A stretch of 64,000 nucleotides of DNA from Orobanche coerulescens (lineage: Eukaryota; Streptophyta; Magnoliopsida; Lamiales; Orobanchaceae), in the NCBI GenBank assembly GCA_033398695.1, contig CM065811.1, positions 116,545,501 through 116,609,500 on the forward strand, in the 5' to 3' direction. Position 1 is the stretch's first letter. Each line of letters opens with the position of its first letter. The notes beneath the pieces are model-generated. The model saw nothing but the letters and a program-made list of their open reading frames with translations, ran no database searches and was not told the origin of the DNA. Below are positions 44,621 through 56,830 of this stretch, in pieces. A program made the translations under genes and the position numbers.

Positions 44621-46767
44621 TGTAACACCCCAAACTAGGCGGATATTACAGTGCCGTGGAATAAATAAAGGAAACACAAATGACTGAATAAGTGACTGAA
44701 CAGACTGGGGCCCCTTCTAGTATCATTAGTACTCCTCGCCGTCAACGGGCTCTCCCTGTGCTTTTGCCTTGCCATGACCTGAGAAACAAATATCCCCAAA
44801 CGGGGTCAGTTATACAGAACAACAATCCTCCAGAGTTGAATAAACACAATCATGATTATATCTGAAATTATGAAATATCCTGTCGAAACATACGCAATCA
44901 AACATGCTATATGAATCAACTAACAGTATGGCTCAAAGGGTGGCGCCACACTACGCCCGGGATGGAAATGTGTCCGTGCACAAGCCACCAACGAGTATCG
45001 ATCGAATACACGTGTGGTCTTGTACCTAATCAGTCTCACGAAACAATCAATCTCGTGTGCACAGTCCAATGTGAGGCCATCAACCAACACACGACTATAA
45101 TGTGCCCGACATGAAAACCCTACACATACCAACCGGCACGCCAGTATGACCCGGAATGCCACGATATAACAAAAGTGACATCGAGAATGAATAATGACTC
45201 ACCGAGGTGGAATGGTAGCGAAATAAATGACAGCTCAATGAAAAGATTGGAACCGTCGTTCCTTATGACTGAAACGATTAATTGATAACAACAAGTTTTG
45301 ATACGATTAATATAATGATGAATGATTTATGATTATGAATGAACAACAACAAAAGGGATGAATATCCTTTTAACCGAGTAAGAATTAACTTACACAATAC
45401 CGGTGACAATTATCCTTCCACGAACAACGTCCTAATTGAAATATCGGTCACTCGAACAACCTTGAATTATACAATATCCAACAACTCGTTCAATATACGA
45501 ATCAAACACGAATATAACGAATTCAAAACGTCGATACGATTAAACCAAGTCCATAGAGGCATTAAATCAAACACGTTGTATCCAAACTCCGATGGTTTAC
45601 AATCAAACCTCAATATACCAATATCAGTATCTCCAAGAAGTGTTTTAAACCTTCAAAACATCTCCAATCCGATCAATTCTCCGTTATGATTATCCAAAAT
45701 CTGATTATAACAACAATTAGTCGAAAATCCCCAATTCCAACTCGATATTCAAGGTGTTCTTGAATAATCCCTCAATAATCCAATGAATCCTTATACAAAC
45801 TCATAATCATATACATATCCCTTCATATAACATGATTATAACGTCCAAAACATCCTATCTCAACACAAAATCAAAGTCCAAAGTGTTGAAGGAATTACCT
45901 CTTGATGATCCAAGTGCTTTAATCCGAAGAACACGCGTTTAATCGAGTATTCGGGCTTCACGATCGAAAGGAGATGAAGAAAATCAAACACCCAAATGAT
46001 TTGTGAAGGAAAAACCCTCCCTCAAGCTTCCTCTCTCGGTTTCAAGTGAAAAAAATGGGAAAGGAATGGAAGAAATCTGAAAAAACGAATTTAAATGAGT
46101 TGATCTGCCGGACACGGCCGTGCGATCGGCACGGTCGTGTCGCAGATTGGCCGGCTGGCCGGCGACAGGACTCGACCGTGTCCTGATTTACAGGGTCGCG
46201 GCGCTGGGGGCCTTCCGATCGCGACCCGCCCGACAGCGACTCGGCATGACTCGACCGGGTCCTGGGACACGGCCGGGCGTGTCAGCGATCGTTCAGGCTT
46301 AACCGAAAAGTAATGCGGCACGGGCCGTGTCGGACGACACGGCCGAGTCTGGTCGGCGAAACTTCTGCATTTCCGGACGAAATGCACGGCACGGGCGTGT
46401 CGGACGACACGGCCGAAGTTCGGTCGGCGTGATCGCCAAAATCAAACGACCATAACTCTCTCGTGCGGACTCGATTGACTCACCGTTTGAACCATTGGAA
46501 AGCTAATTCGATGATCTATAATATTGCAAGATTTAGAATTTTTGGAGTTACCAAAAATTAATGGTGATTTAACAAAGTCGAACTCATAAGAGGAAAGTTG
46601 AAACAATGAACAATAATGATACACAACTCAAGTTTTTCCGAGCGGTGAACCCGGTGAATGAACATGATTGATGAATGATTATAATTGAGTGAAAATACAC
46701 CGAGTGACAATTACAGGTGATCGATAATTCTTGAATGAAAAGGAATGAATTACAACCGGGTATAACA
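44621..46767 (-). mobile_element. Element E left (3') LTR
   Basis: TGTAACACCCC...GGGTATAACA. It contains a palindrome array (about 46108-46430, ACACGGCCGTGT type) and a TATA-like tttaaat at 46090-46096. The frame at 45339-45689 is copied in the other LTR and has no protein character. Bases 46446-46565 match the block shared with LTR G. Confidence 0.95.
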
Positions 46768-46797
46768 TACTCCCCTAAAAGGAGTTTCGTCCCGAAA
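46768..46797 (-). other. Polypurine tract region of element E
   Basis: Read on minus: TTTCGGGACGAAACTCC then TTTTAGGGGAGTA, immediately before the 3' LTR and just after the pol stop. Confidence 0.85.
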
Positions 46798-48089
46798 CTA
46801 AGGGTCAAACAACTCGGGATAACTCTCCCGCATATTCTCCTCGGTTTCCCAAGTGGCCTCTTCGACTCCATGTCTAGACCACTGAATCTTGACCAAAGGG
46901 ATCGTCTTGTTCCTCAACCTGTTTGATTCGCCGCTCTAACACTCGTACAGACGCTCCTCGTACGAATGATCATCTGCGATCTCGATTTCGAACCGGAGTA
47001 TGTGACTGGGTCGGCAACATACTTCCGCAATCGAGAGACATGAAACACATTATGAATTCGGCTCAACGCCGGAGGTAAAGCCAATCGATAAGCTAACTCG
47101 CCTACTCGATCCAAAATCTCGACGGTCCAATGAATCTCGGACTCAACTTTCCCTCTTCCCAAAACGGAAGATACCACGACTCGGGGATACCTTGACCAAC
47201 ACATGGTCACCAGCCTCGAACTCTAATGGTCGGCACGGTTATACGCATATGATTTCTGGCCGACTGAAATCCAACAAACGACTCGATCAAAGCTACCTTC
47301 TCACGGGCGGCTATAAGCATATCGGGCTCGGTGCCGATTGATTCGATAAGTCATCCCAACACAACGGAGATCGACAACGACGGCCGTACAAGGCCTCGTA
47401 AGGTGCCATCTTAATCGAAGCACCGCCAACTATTATTATACGTGAACTCGATCAACGGTAGTTGGGCTTCCCAATCGTCCTTCCAATCGAGGACGCAAGC
47501 TCTCAACATGTCCTCTAATGTCCGAATAGTCCTCTCTCGATTGTCCGCTCTGACCGAGGATGAAAGGCGATCGAGATTAAGCCGAGTTCCCATAGCACGA
47601 TGAACTGATTTCCAAAATGTGACACAAACCGTCCGTCACGATCGGAAGCGATACTTTTAGGAGTACCGTGTAGTCTCACTATCTCTTTGATGAATAGTGG
47701 GCAAGTCTCTCGGGACCCCAAGTATCCTTAATCTCAAGAAAATGAGCTGATTTAGTTAAGCGGTCCACAATCACCGGATCGTATTCATGCCACGCGACTC
47801 GTCGGCAAACTCGTGATGAAATCCATAGAAATGTCTTCCCATTTCCACTGAATAGGGAGAGGTTTCAGCATACCGCCGATCGGCCGATGTTCAATCTTGA
47901 CTTGTTGGCAAGTTAAGCATCTCGAAACAAATTCGCGACTTCTCGCTTCATATTACTCCACCAGTAATTTTGTTTCAGTCTTTATACATCTTGCTAGACC
48001 CGGGTGAACAATAAGGGGTAGCATGAGCTTCTCTCAAAATCGAGTTTTTCAACTCGTCATTCGCGATACGCACAACCGGTTCTTAAACC
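46798..48089 (-). pseudogene. Element E integrase with chromodomain, frameshifted
   Basis: Pieces in changing frames, from N to C: KEIVRLHGTPKSIASDRDGR and FVSHFGNQF from the catalytic core (47515-47721), EAQLPLIEFTYNNSW (near 47440), then RLALPPALSRIHNVFHVSRL (46914-47210). The C-terminus is a chromodomain, IQWSRHGVEEATWETEENM near 46850, ending at TAG 46798-46800. Chromodomains of this kind steer integration to heterochromatin. At least four frameshifts are present as read. Confidence 0.85.
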
Positions 48090-49616
48090 TCAAAAGTCCA
48101 TCCTCGTGGACCACGAATCCAGGCTTTCCCGAGTCACATCCTCACGGATGCGCAACAACGAAGGGCGAACTCGATTCTCTTTGATTACCTCCTCAAGAGA
48201 CGATGAAATCTCTAACATACAAAGTTGTCCCCGAATTGGAAGCCAGGACCTCGATCTCGGGTCTAAGGAATTCCTTTGAAGCTCCTTCGAATCAGTTAAA
48301 CGAGCAAGCATCTGCTCCTGAATGGACTTACGACTCAAGGCGTCGGCGACAACGTTCGCCTTGCCCGGGTGGTAAAGGATCTCAATATCATAATCCTTGA
48401 TTAGTTCTAACCACCGCCTCTGTCGCATATTTAACTCCTTCTGAGTAAATATATACTTCAAACTTTTATGATCGGTGAATATCTGACAGGTAACGCCATA
48501 AAGATAATGACGCCAAATTTTTAAAGCGAACACCACGGCTGCTAGCTCCAGATCGTGAGTCGGATAATTAACCTCGTAAGGTCTCAATTGCCGTGAAGCA
48601 TAGGCAATAACCTTTCCATTCTGCATGAGCACACAACCGAGACCCTGTCTGGACGCATCACTATAAACTACAAATCCCTCCGTCCCCTGCGGCAAGGAAA
48701 GTACAGGTGCTGACATTAACCGGCTCTTGAGTTCCTCAAAACTCCGTTGACACGCGTCGGACCACGTGTATTTCTTATCCTTCCGCAAAAGGTTCGTCAA
48801 GGGTTGAGCGATTTTAGAAAATCCCTCCACAAATCGCCGATAGTAGCCCGCTAATCCGAGAAAACTTCTGATTTCCTTAACATTCTTCGGAGGTAACCAG
48901 TCTCGGATAGCCTCCGTCTTCTGAGGGTCGACACGAACTCCGTCTGATGAAATTATATGTCCGAGAAAAGTCACCTCGGACATCCAGAACTCGCATTTGG
49001 AAAACTTTCCATAGAGTTGCTCTTGTCTCAACACGTCGAGAATCTGATGAAGATGAATCTCGTGTTCCTCTCGGTTACGAGAATAAATCAAAATGTCATC
49101 GATGAAGACAACAACAAACCGATCCAAAAAGTCGATGAAGACCCGATTCATTAGTTCCATGAATACCGCAGGTGCATTAGTTAGCCCGAACGGCATAACT
49201 ACGAACTCAAAATGACCATAGCGTGTTCGAAACGCCGTCCTCGCGATATCCGACTCTCGAATCCGTAGCTGATGATATCCAGATCTTAAGTCGATCTTGG
49301 AAAATACTGAAGCTCCCTGAAGTTGATCCAAAAGGTCATCGATACGGGGTAAAGGATACTTATTCTTGATCGTCACCCTATTCAACTCCCGATAATCGAT
49401 ACACAAGCGAAAAGAACCATCCTTCCTTTTGACAAACAGCACTGGTGCTCCCCACGGAGACGCACTCGGTCGGATATAACCTTTCTCGAACAATTCCTCA
49501 AGTTGATTCTTCAACTCCGGCATTTCAGTCGGGGCCATCCGATATGGTGCCTTCGATATCGGAGACGATTCGTGCTCCAACTCAATCGTGAATTCCACAT
49601 CTCTCTGTGGAGGCAA
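48090..49616 (-). CDS. Element E reverse transcriptase and RNase H
   Basis: Open frame of 508 codons within pol; the methionine at 49616 is only the first in the frame, and the mature protein would be released from a polyprotein. RT motifs: [26 protein letters not shown] (residues 106-116), [14 protein letters not shown] and catalytic [10 protein letters not shown] (170-179). RNase [56 protein letters not shown] and [15 protein letters not shown]. It is about 65-70% similar by eye to the element C protein, so the two belong to related gypsy clades. Confidence 0.95.
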   Translation of the reverse strand: MPPQRDVEFTIELEHESSPISKAPYRMAPTEMPELKNQLEELFEKGYIRPSASPWGAPVLFVKRKDGSFRLCIDYRELNRVTIKNKYPLPRIDDLLDQLQGASVFSKIDLRSGYHQLRIRESDIARTAFRTRYGHFEFVVMPFGLTNAPAVFMELMNRVFIDFLDRFVVVFIDDILIYSRNREEHEIHLHQILDVLRQEQLYGKFSKCEFWMSEVTFLGHIISSDGVRVDPQKTEAIRDWLPPKNVKEIRSFLGLAGYYRRFVEGFSKIAQPLTNLLRKDKKYTWSDACQRSFEELKSRLMSAPVLSLPQGTEGFVVYSDASRQGLGCVLMQNGKVIAYASRQLRPYEVNYPTHDLELAAVVFALKIWRHYLYGVTCQIFTDHKSLKYIFTQKELNMRQRRWLELIKDYDIEILYHPGKANVVADALSRKSIQEQMLARLTDSKELQRNSLDPRSRSWLPIRGQLCMLEISSSLEEVIKENRVRPSLLRIREDVTRESLDSWSTRMDF

Positions 49617-49639
49617 ACCGTAACTCGTCTGGTATTACT

Positions 49640-50640
49640 TCTGCATTTTCTTTCACAACCGTAATATACGACAACTATACCGATGATTTTTCGGTTTTTG
49701 TATTATAGCACCAATAACCAAAACATCCCCGAGTAACGCATCGCTTTCATCAAATTAATGACTTTACGAGCAGTAGGGATTACCTCCTGAAAAACACATT
49801 CAAACCCATCGTGCGAAATGATAGTGACCATACGCTTACGGACACTAATGATGGCATCATGACGATCCATCCAATCAATACCCAAGATGACGTCGTCCCT
49901 CGGCAAATCTACTACGATTAGGTCCTACCGCCATACGACCATGAAATTGAATCGGGCAATTCGAATCTCACGACACGATAATTCGTCTACCGTCGGGTAG
50001 ACCAATGACATAAGGCTCACAACTAGTAGCACTACCCGCGTAGTCTACGCAAACATGACTCAAATGAATGAATGTGATGCACCGGTGTCAAAAAGGGTAC
50101 ACACAGGTTGAGAAAGAATATCGAGTGTACCCGAGATCATCCGGCCTCTGGATCGTCGGTCTTCTTCATCTCATAAATTCGTGGCTTTAGGCCCAGAGCC
50201 GGACGCTCCGTCGATAGATCTTGGCTCGCCTTTAGCTCTGTCGTCTTGAGCACGCCGACCGAGTGGCCTTATTCGCCTTCTTGAATGACCTGGGCCGAGA
50301 TGACGCCCGAGTAGGTTTAGAGTCCCTTGGCAAAAACGGGCCCTATGCCCAGCAATCCTGATTGTGGCACGTGATGCATCGGACATTGGGTCTTGAAATG
50401 ACCACATTCCTCACGGTTAAACAGTGATGGCCGGCGGCCGCTCGTGGATCGAGATTCCGGGTTTAGACGCCGTGGAGGTCGCTCAAAAAAGTAGAGCCGT
50501 ACGTGGTTTCTTGAAAGTGGCACACGCCCGTCGGTGACACGGTTCTTAGATTTCTTGCCACAGATGAAGTTTGTTGCTTAGCAATCTCTTTGGCGATGAG
50601 CTCGTAAGTAAGAGCTTTCTCAATGAATTCACCAACGAGG
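49640..50640 (-). pseudogene. Element E gag C-terminus and protease, frameshifted
   Basis: The fragment at 49703-49906 contains VILGIDWMDRHDAIIS, the conserved C-terminal part of gypsy proteases. Near 50380-50430 NREECGHFKTQCP is the remains of a CCHC zinc knuckle. The D-T-G region near 50075 (tgatgcaccggtgtcaaa on plus) is readable only in part. Several frameshifts are present. Confidence 0.7.
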
Positions 50641-51428
50641 TACAATTATGATTAAGCTTGTAATCTCATACGGGATTTCAGCCTCTTGCTGAAATACTTG
50701 ATCTTGTCCGCTTCTGAGTGAATGATAGATGAGGCGAACGGAAGAAGTTCCTGAAATTTTTCGGCGATGGCGAGAACATCATCATCCGCCGAAAGGTCGG
50801 GAGTGAGTAATTCCGACAACTTGGCCTCCCTGAGTGGGGCCGGATAGTACCTCTCCATCATGAGAGTTTTGAACTGATCCCAAGTACATGATCCGTCTGT
50901 GGGCTTCAACGATAACCACCATGAATGGGCGCTCTTACCAAGATAGTAAGCCGCAACTGAAACTTTATGCCCTTCAGGGCAATCCACCATAGCAAATAAT
51001 TTTTCGAAATGCTCAAGCCAATGGACGATATCCGCCGGCTCAGATGAGCCCTCAAAGGTAGGTGGTCGCTGGCGAGAGATATCGCTAATGATATTGCTTA
51101 CACCCCTCTCTTGCCTCTGAGGCGGCGGCGGAGGAGCCTGTTGATTTTGAATAGTGGAGTTATGCATCGTCTGCATCAGCTGTGTCATCTGGGTCATCTG
51201 GGCCATCATGCCTGCATAAAGCGAGTGGGTCAACCCGAACACCTTCGACCGAGCGGTGTCCCGAGTACGACTCCCGATAGAGAATGATCACGTCCAGGTG
51301 AATGAGTAGCGGCAGCTGCTAGAGGATTTAGCATTATCCCTCGCATTAGCAAGTGTATTCAAACGAGCTCTCGGGATTCGTGCCGCACCACGGCCTCGTC
51401 CTCATCGTCCTCTGCCGGCTCTTTCCAT
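50641..51428 (-). pseudogene. Element E gag
   Basis: The start is probably ATG 51428 (MERAGRGR..., the same opening as element A gag). After early frameshifts a clean segment of 196 codons (50652-51242) has MMAQMTQMTQLMQTMH, RPPTFEGSSEPADIVHWLEH, AAYYLGKSAHSWWLSLKPTD and MMERYYPAPLREAKLSE. This is the gag capsid core and it is close to element A gag. Confidence 0.85.
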
Positions 51429-51906
51429 CTCGAAGTGGAAAGTTACATGATGATTAAATCTCCCACATGAATATCACGTTATGATTACGTAATTAAATGA
51501 TGAAAATGAGCATACACGTTCTAACACAATGATTATATGAATGATTACCTGAGGTGACATGATTATCTGATGAAACTATTGAAATGATTATCTTGAACAA
51601 GTTAACAAGATTAATGATATGATCATCCAGATCAACAATCGAGTAATGAAATGAATTGAGTGATTAATGAGTTAAAATGACCGTCCTGGTCAAAATGAAA
51701 ATGATGATGGAGGATTGTTAACTGATAAATTATGAATGAGTGATAATTGCCAGAAATTATACCATGGCGTTAGAAGTCTTACAGTTCTTTCGGTCTGATT
51801 GGCTCGGCATCCGCACAGGTCACACGTGACGCGAAAGTCCAATGATACTAGTCCGATGACAATGATTTCAAATGAGACATAACTTGGAGGGTAGTATTCA
51901 AAACCA
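51429..51906. other. Element E untranslated leader
   Basis: Noncoding leader of the minus-strand element, AT-rich. Nothing else is visible. Confidence 0.7.
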
Positions 51907-51918
51907 CGCTCCGATACC
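51907..51918 (-). other. Primer-binding site of element E
   Basis: Reverse complement TGGTATCGGAGC, identical to the PBS of element B, four bases inside the right LTR. Confidence 0.9.
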
Positions 51919-51922
51919 AACT

Positions 51923-54067
51923 CTGTAACACCCCAAACTAGGCGGATATTACAGTGCCGTGGAATAAATAAAGGAAACACAAATGACTGAATAAGTGACT
52001 GAACAGACTGGGGCCCCTTCTAGTATCATTAGGACTCCTCGCCGTCAACGGGCTCTCCCTATGCTTTTGCCTTGCCATGACCTGAGAAACAAATATCCCC
52101 AAACGGGGTCAGTTATACAGAACAACAATCCTCCAGAGTTGAATAAACACAATCATGATTATATCTGAAATTATGAAATATCCTGTCGAAACATACGCAA
52201 TCAAACATGCTATATGAATCAACTAACAGTATGGCTCAAAGGGTGGCGCCACACTACGCCCGGGATGGAAATGTGTCCGTGCACAAGCCACCAACGAGTA
52301 TCGATCGAATACACGTGTGGTCTTGTACCTAATCGCCTCACGAAACAATCAATCTCGTGTGCACACCCAATGTGAGGCCATCAACCAACACACGACTATA
52401 ATGTGCCCGACATGAAAACCCTACACATACCAACCGGCACGCCAGTATGACCCGGAATGCCACGATATAACAAAAGTGACATCGAGAATGAATAATGACT
52501 CACCGAGGTGGAATGGTAGCGAAATAAATGACAACTCAATGAAAAGATTGGAACCGCTGCTCCTTATGGTAAACGATTAATTGATAACAACAAGTTTTGA
52601 TACGATTAATATAATGATGAATGATTTATGATTATGAATGAACAACAACAAAAGGGATGAATATCCTTTTAACCGAGTAAGAATTAACTTACACAATACC
52701 GGTGACAATTATCCTTCCACGAACAACGTCCTAATTGAAATATCGGTCACTCGAACAACCTTGAATTATACAATATCCAACAACTCGTTCAATATACGAA
52801 TCAAACACGAATATAACGAATTCAAAACGTCGATACGATTAAACCAAGTCCATAGAGGCATTAAATCAAACACGTTGTATCCAAACTCCGATGGTTTACA
52901 ATCAAACCTCAATATACCAATATCAGAATCTCCAAGAAGTGTTTTAAACCAACAAAACATCTCCAATACGATCAATAATCCGTTATGAATATCCAAAAAT
53001 GTGATTATAACAACAATTAGTCGAAAATCCCCAATTCCAACTCGATATTCAAGGTGTTCTTGAATAATCCCTCAATAATCCAATGAATCCTTATACAAAC
53101 TCATAATCATATACATATCCCTTCATATAACATGATTATAACGTCCAAAACATCCTATCTCAACACAAAATCAAAGTCCAAAGTGTTGAAGGAATTACCT
53201 CTTGATGATCCAAGTGCTTTAATCCGAAGAACACGCGTTTAATCGAGTATTCGGGCTTCACGATCGAAAGGAGATGAAGAAAAATCAAACACCCAAATGA
53301 TTTGTGAAGGAAAAACCCTCCCTCAAGCTTCCTCTCTCGGTTTCAAGTGAAAAAATGGGAAAGGAATGGAAGAAATCTTGAAAAAACGAATTTAAATGAG
53401 TTGATGCTGCCGGACACGGCCCGTGCCGATCGGCACGCCGTGTCGCTGATTGGCCGACTGGCCGACAGGGGACTCGACCGTGTCCTGATTGACCCGGTCG
53501 CGGCGCTGAGGGCCTTCCGCTAGCGACCCGCCCGACAAATGACTTCGGCAAGATGACTCGGCCGTGTCCCGGGACACGGCCGGCGTGTCAGCGGTCGTTC
53601 GTGCTTAACCGGAAAAAGTACGGCACGGGCCGTGTCGACGACACGGCCGAGTCCGGGTCGGCGTAAACTTCGCATTTCCGCACGAGTACGGCACGGGCCG
53701 TGTCGACGACACGGCCGAAGTTCGGTCAGCTGATCGCCAAAATCAAACGACCATAACTCTCTCGTCCGGACTCCGATTGACTCACCGTTTGAACCATTGG
53801 AAAGCTAATTCGATGCTCTATAATATTGCAAAGATTTAGAATTTTTGGAGTTACCAAAAATTAATGGTGATTTAACAAAGTCGAACTCATAAGAGGAAAG
53901 TTGAAACAATGAACAATAATGATACACAACTCGAAGTTTTTCCGAACGGTGAACCCGGTGAATGAACATGATTGATGAATGATTATAATTGAGTGAAAAT
54001 ACACTGAGTGACAATTACAGACTGATAATTACTGAATGAAAAGGAATGAATTACAACTGGTATAACA
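51923..54067 (-). mobile_element. Element E right (5') LTR
   Basis: 2145 bp matching 44621-46767. Palindrome array at 53405-53740, TATA-like tttaaat at 53391-53397. Differences from the left copy fall mostly at CAG/CTG/CCG/CGG positions (for example aatcgcctcacg here, aatcagtctcacg at 45022). Confidence 0.95.
53405..53740. repeat. Palindrome array in LTR E (ACACGGCCGTGT type)
   Basis: Multiple imperfect copies: gacacggcccgtgccg, cacgccgtgtcg, gactcgaccgtgtc, gactcggccgtgtcccggga, gggacacggccgg, and two of gcacgggccgtgtcgacgac. It lies directly upstream of the TATA-like sequence on the minus strand. The left LTR carries the equivalent array. Confidence 0.9.
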
Positions 54068-54072
54068 TTGAT
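54068..54072. other. Target-site duplication of element E, right copy
   Basis: TTGAT, matching 44616-44620. Confidence 0.95.
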
Positions 54073-55947
54073 AAGGTGATCTGCACGCCTGATGACATTT
54101 CTTGTTGGGTTGGTTTGTTTGTCCTGCCTCTTTGTCTTCTTAAGACCTTTTGCCCGAGGAGTAGTCAAGAGGGTAGGTCGGTCACTAAGCGTCAACGCCA
54201 GGAAGAGTATATTCTTAATTCTATTCATGCATGGGGCTCTCCTGGTGGTAGTCTGCAGGTTGTGCGTGAGGTTTTAGCCGAACCTTCCCCATTATGGTCT
54301 AATATTGATGATGACAGCCTGGATTTGGGTGACCGTAATGTCAAGCAATGTAAGAGGAAGATTTGTGATGGTCATTATACAGCTGCGGTCAGAGTTCTTT
54401 CGTCTTCTGGTATTGCACCTTATGATGTTTCTACTCTTGAGGACTTAAAAACTAAGCACCCTTTTCAGTCAGCTCCTTCCTTGCCTGATATACCTATTGA
54501 TCATCATCACCTTACCACTTCTCCTTCTACTGTTCTTGACATGATCAAGAGTTTCCCTCGTGGTACTTCTTGTGGGCGGGATGGGCTGCGCGCCCAACAC
54601 CTTTTGGATTGTCTGAATGGTGCAGCTGTGGCTATTTCTGATGAGTTGATCGCTTCTATTACCCAAGTGGTGAACCTTTTTCTTGCTGGTAAATGCCCGA
54701 GGACGTTGGGTGAGTACATTGCTAGTGCTCCTCTCACACCCTTAGTCAAACCAGGAGGGGGTATCCGTCCTATTGCTGTTGGGACTGTTTGGAGGCGTTT
54801 AGTTTCCAAGGTTTGTGCTTCCATGATTGGTCACTCTTCAGACAGTTATTTAGATGATTTACAATTTGGTGTTGGTGTGCCGGGGGGAGGGGAGGCTATT
54901 CTTCATGCTGTGAATCGGTTGGTTGAGGACCGGGGGGGTGATGTTGGTCTATCTATGTTGTTGGTTGATTTCAAAAACGCCTTTAACATGGTGGATCGGG
55001 CTGTTATGTTACGTGAGGTACGGCTTCATTTTCCGGCTATTTCGCAGTGGGTTGAATTCTGTTACTCTAGTCCTGCCAGATTATATTATGGTGAACATAC
55101 TCTTTGGTCTCATCAAGGTGTGCAACAAGGTGATCCGCTTGGGCCTCTTCTTTTTGCTTTAGTGTTACATCCCTTGGCATGTAAGATTAGAGATTCTTTT
55201 GACCTTTCCTTTCAAGCTTGGTATCTAGATGATGGCACTATTATTGGTGACACCTTGGTTGTGGGTAAGGTTTTGGAGTTGATTATGGCGGATGGACCTT
55301 GTCGTGGCCTACACCTCAATGTTGATAAAACTGAAGTCTTTTGGCCACAGGAGGATCCCAGAAGCAGGTATGTCGGTGTTTTTCCCCCCAATATTTCCCG
55401 CCCCTCTAATGGTGTTAAATTATTGGGTGGACCTGTTGGTGTGGATTTTGAGTTTGGTAGTAAGTTGGTCCTGAAAAGGGTTGCTAAAACTATTGAACTT
55501 ATGGAGGCCGTTGCCAAACTCAATGACCCTCAATGCGAATTGTTGCTTCTCCGTACATGTGCTGGTATTTCTAAGTTATATTTTTCTATGCGCACATGTT
55601 CTCCTCGGGTCTTTGAGTGTGCTCAGGTTTCTTTTGATGAGGCACTTCGTTCTTCCTTGGAACGTATTGTCACTGCCTCTGGGCCCGGTTTTGGTGATTG
55701 GCAATGGAGACTCGCCACCTTACCCTTTGCATTTGGGGGGATCGGTTTATATTCTGCAGGTGATGTTTTGAACTATGCTTTTCTTGCTTCGAGACTTCAA
55801 TCTGCTTGTCTGCAGACTAAGCTCCTCCATAGTGCTGGTATTGTGACTACTGGTCCCTCATTTGATGATGCTCTAAGTACTTTTAATGCGAATATGGATA
55901 TTGACCTTTTCAGTAACCCTAGCGAGGTCGCCGCCCCAAACTTATGA
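54073..55947 (+). pseudogene. Non-LTR retroelement F, reverse transcriptase part
   Basis: The frame begins in phase with 44620 (KVICTPDDISCW). RT signatures of non-LTR elements: SCGRDGLRAQHLLD, PLVKPGGGIRPIAVGTVWRR, the motif-A aspartate in LLVDFKNAFNMVDR, motif B GVQQGDPLGPLLFAL and the catalytic AWYLDDGTIIG with YLDD at 55222-55233. A thumb-like region follows. It would prime reverse transcription at a nicked chromosomal target. The frame ends at TGA 55945-55947 after a slip near the CCCC run at 55933; the coding sequence continues in another frame. Confidence 0.9.
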
Positions 55948-56746
55948 AGAAATCGCGTATATATACTTCAATCGGGTTACCCAAACTTCTGAATCTACGT
56001 TCCATCTATCCCCTCGACAGGTGGCACTATGGAGCATACTAAAGGAGGATCATACGTCAGATTGGCTTAGAGTGGTTCCTATATCTGGATTGGGACAAAC
56101 AATGAACGCCAAGACTTATCGTTGTGTGCTGTGTTATCGACTGGGTGTTCCCCTTTTCACTGTTCAGGTACCGTGCTCGGGGTGTTCTAAGGTTTTTACT
56201 GGAGATAATTATGGGGATCATGCAGTTTTGTGTGCGGGTATTGTCGGCATTAAACATCGGCATAACATTGTGCGTGATGTCCTTGTTGATATTTGCTCTC
56301 GGTCCGGGATTTCTGTTCGTAAGGAGGTGGATATTGGGCTTCATGGAGATATGGACAGACCCTTGCGCCCGGCTGATATATTGCTCTATTCTTGGGATGG
56401 CGGGCGTGATGTTTGCGTTGATCTTACAGGTTCGTCTCCTTTGACACAATCGGGGTTGCTTGATTTTGTGCCAGGGCGTGCGGTTAGTGAGGCTGCACGA
56501 CGTAAACGTGTCAAGTATGAGGCTAAATGCGCAGATATCGGATACGGGTTCCTCCCCTTTTCCTTTTCTTCTTTTGGAGAACTTGAGAAAGAGGCGATAA
56601 CCTTACTAAAGCGTATTAGACGTTTCTCCTTGACTCAAGACATTGGGGCTCGTACTGCAGTTCATATTTTTAATCGTATTAGTTTCGCTATTGCTAGAGG
56701 AGTGGGGGCCCAGTTAGTTTCTCGGCTCCCCACTAATTTCTTGTAA
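55948..56746 (+). pseudogene. Non-LTR retroelement F, C-terminal restriction-like endonuclease part
   Basis: Continues element F in the +1 frame to TAA 56744-56746. It has a zinc knuckle CSGCSKVFTGDNYGDHAVLC (C-x2-C-x11-H-x3-C). This is followed by KHRHNIVRDVLVDICS, a conserved E in VRKEVDIG, LRPADILLYSWDGGRDVCVD and RKRVKYEAK. That order (E, PxD, xVD, K) fits a PD-(D/E)XK nuclease, as in the C-terminal restriction-like endonuclease of R2-type retroelements. No apurinic-type (APE) endonuclease domain is seen. The family match is from motif order, not from a database search. Confidence 0.7.
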
Positions 56747-56830
56747 TTTCTTATGATTTTCTAATGAAGTGATGTTTTTATAATAATAATAATAATAATA
56801 GTAATAATAATAATAAATAATATTATTATT
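56747..56830 (+). repeat. 3' UTR and TAA-repeat tail of element F
   Basis: About 30 bp after the stop, a (TAA)n run (56781-56830) with minor interruptions. A similar TAA-rich tract lies before the element at about 43330-43385, so tail and target cannot be separated exactly. Confidence 0.7.

Larger units (their letters stand above)
44621..54067 (-). mobile_element. Element E, complete chromovirus-type gypsy element
   Basis: 9447 bp with 2.15-kb LTRs (44621-46767, 51923-54067), PBS, gag, protease, RT-RNase H, integrase with chromodomain, PPT and a perfect 5-bp duplication. Minus strand. The LTRs are nearly identical, so the insertion is young. Even so, gag, protease and integrase are frameshifted as read, while the RT-RNase H frame of 508 codons is open. 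Those frameshifts may partly be sequence errors. Confidence 0.95.

Noticed and set aside
45339..45689. 116-codon frame also present at 52638-52988
   Set aside because: It is present twice only because it lies in the two LTRs of element E; it is Asn-rich by composition and has no motif.
56057..56449. Minus-strand 130-codon frame over element F
   Set aside because: Antisense shadow of the endonuclease-domain coding sequence.
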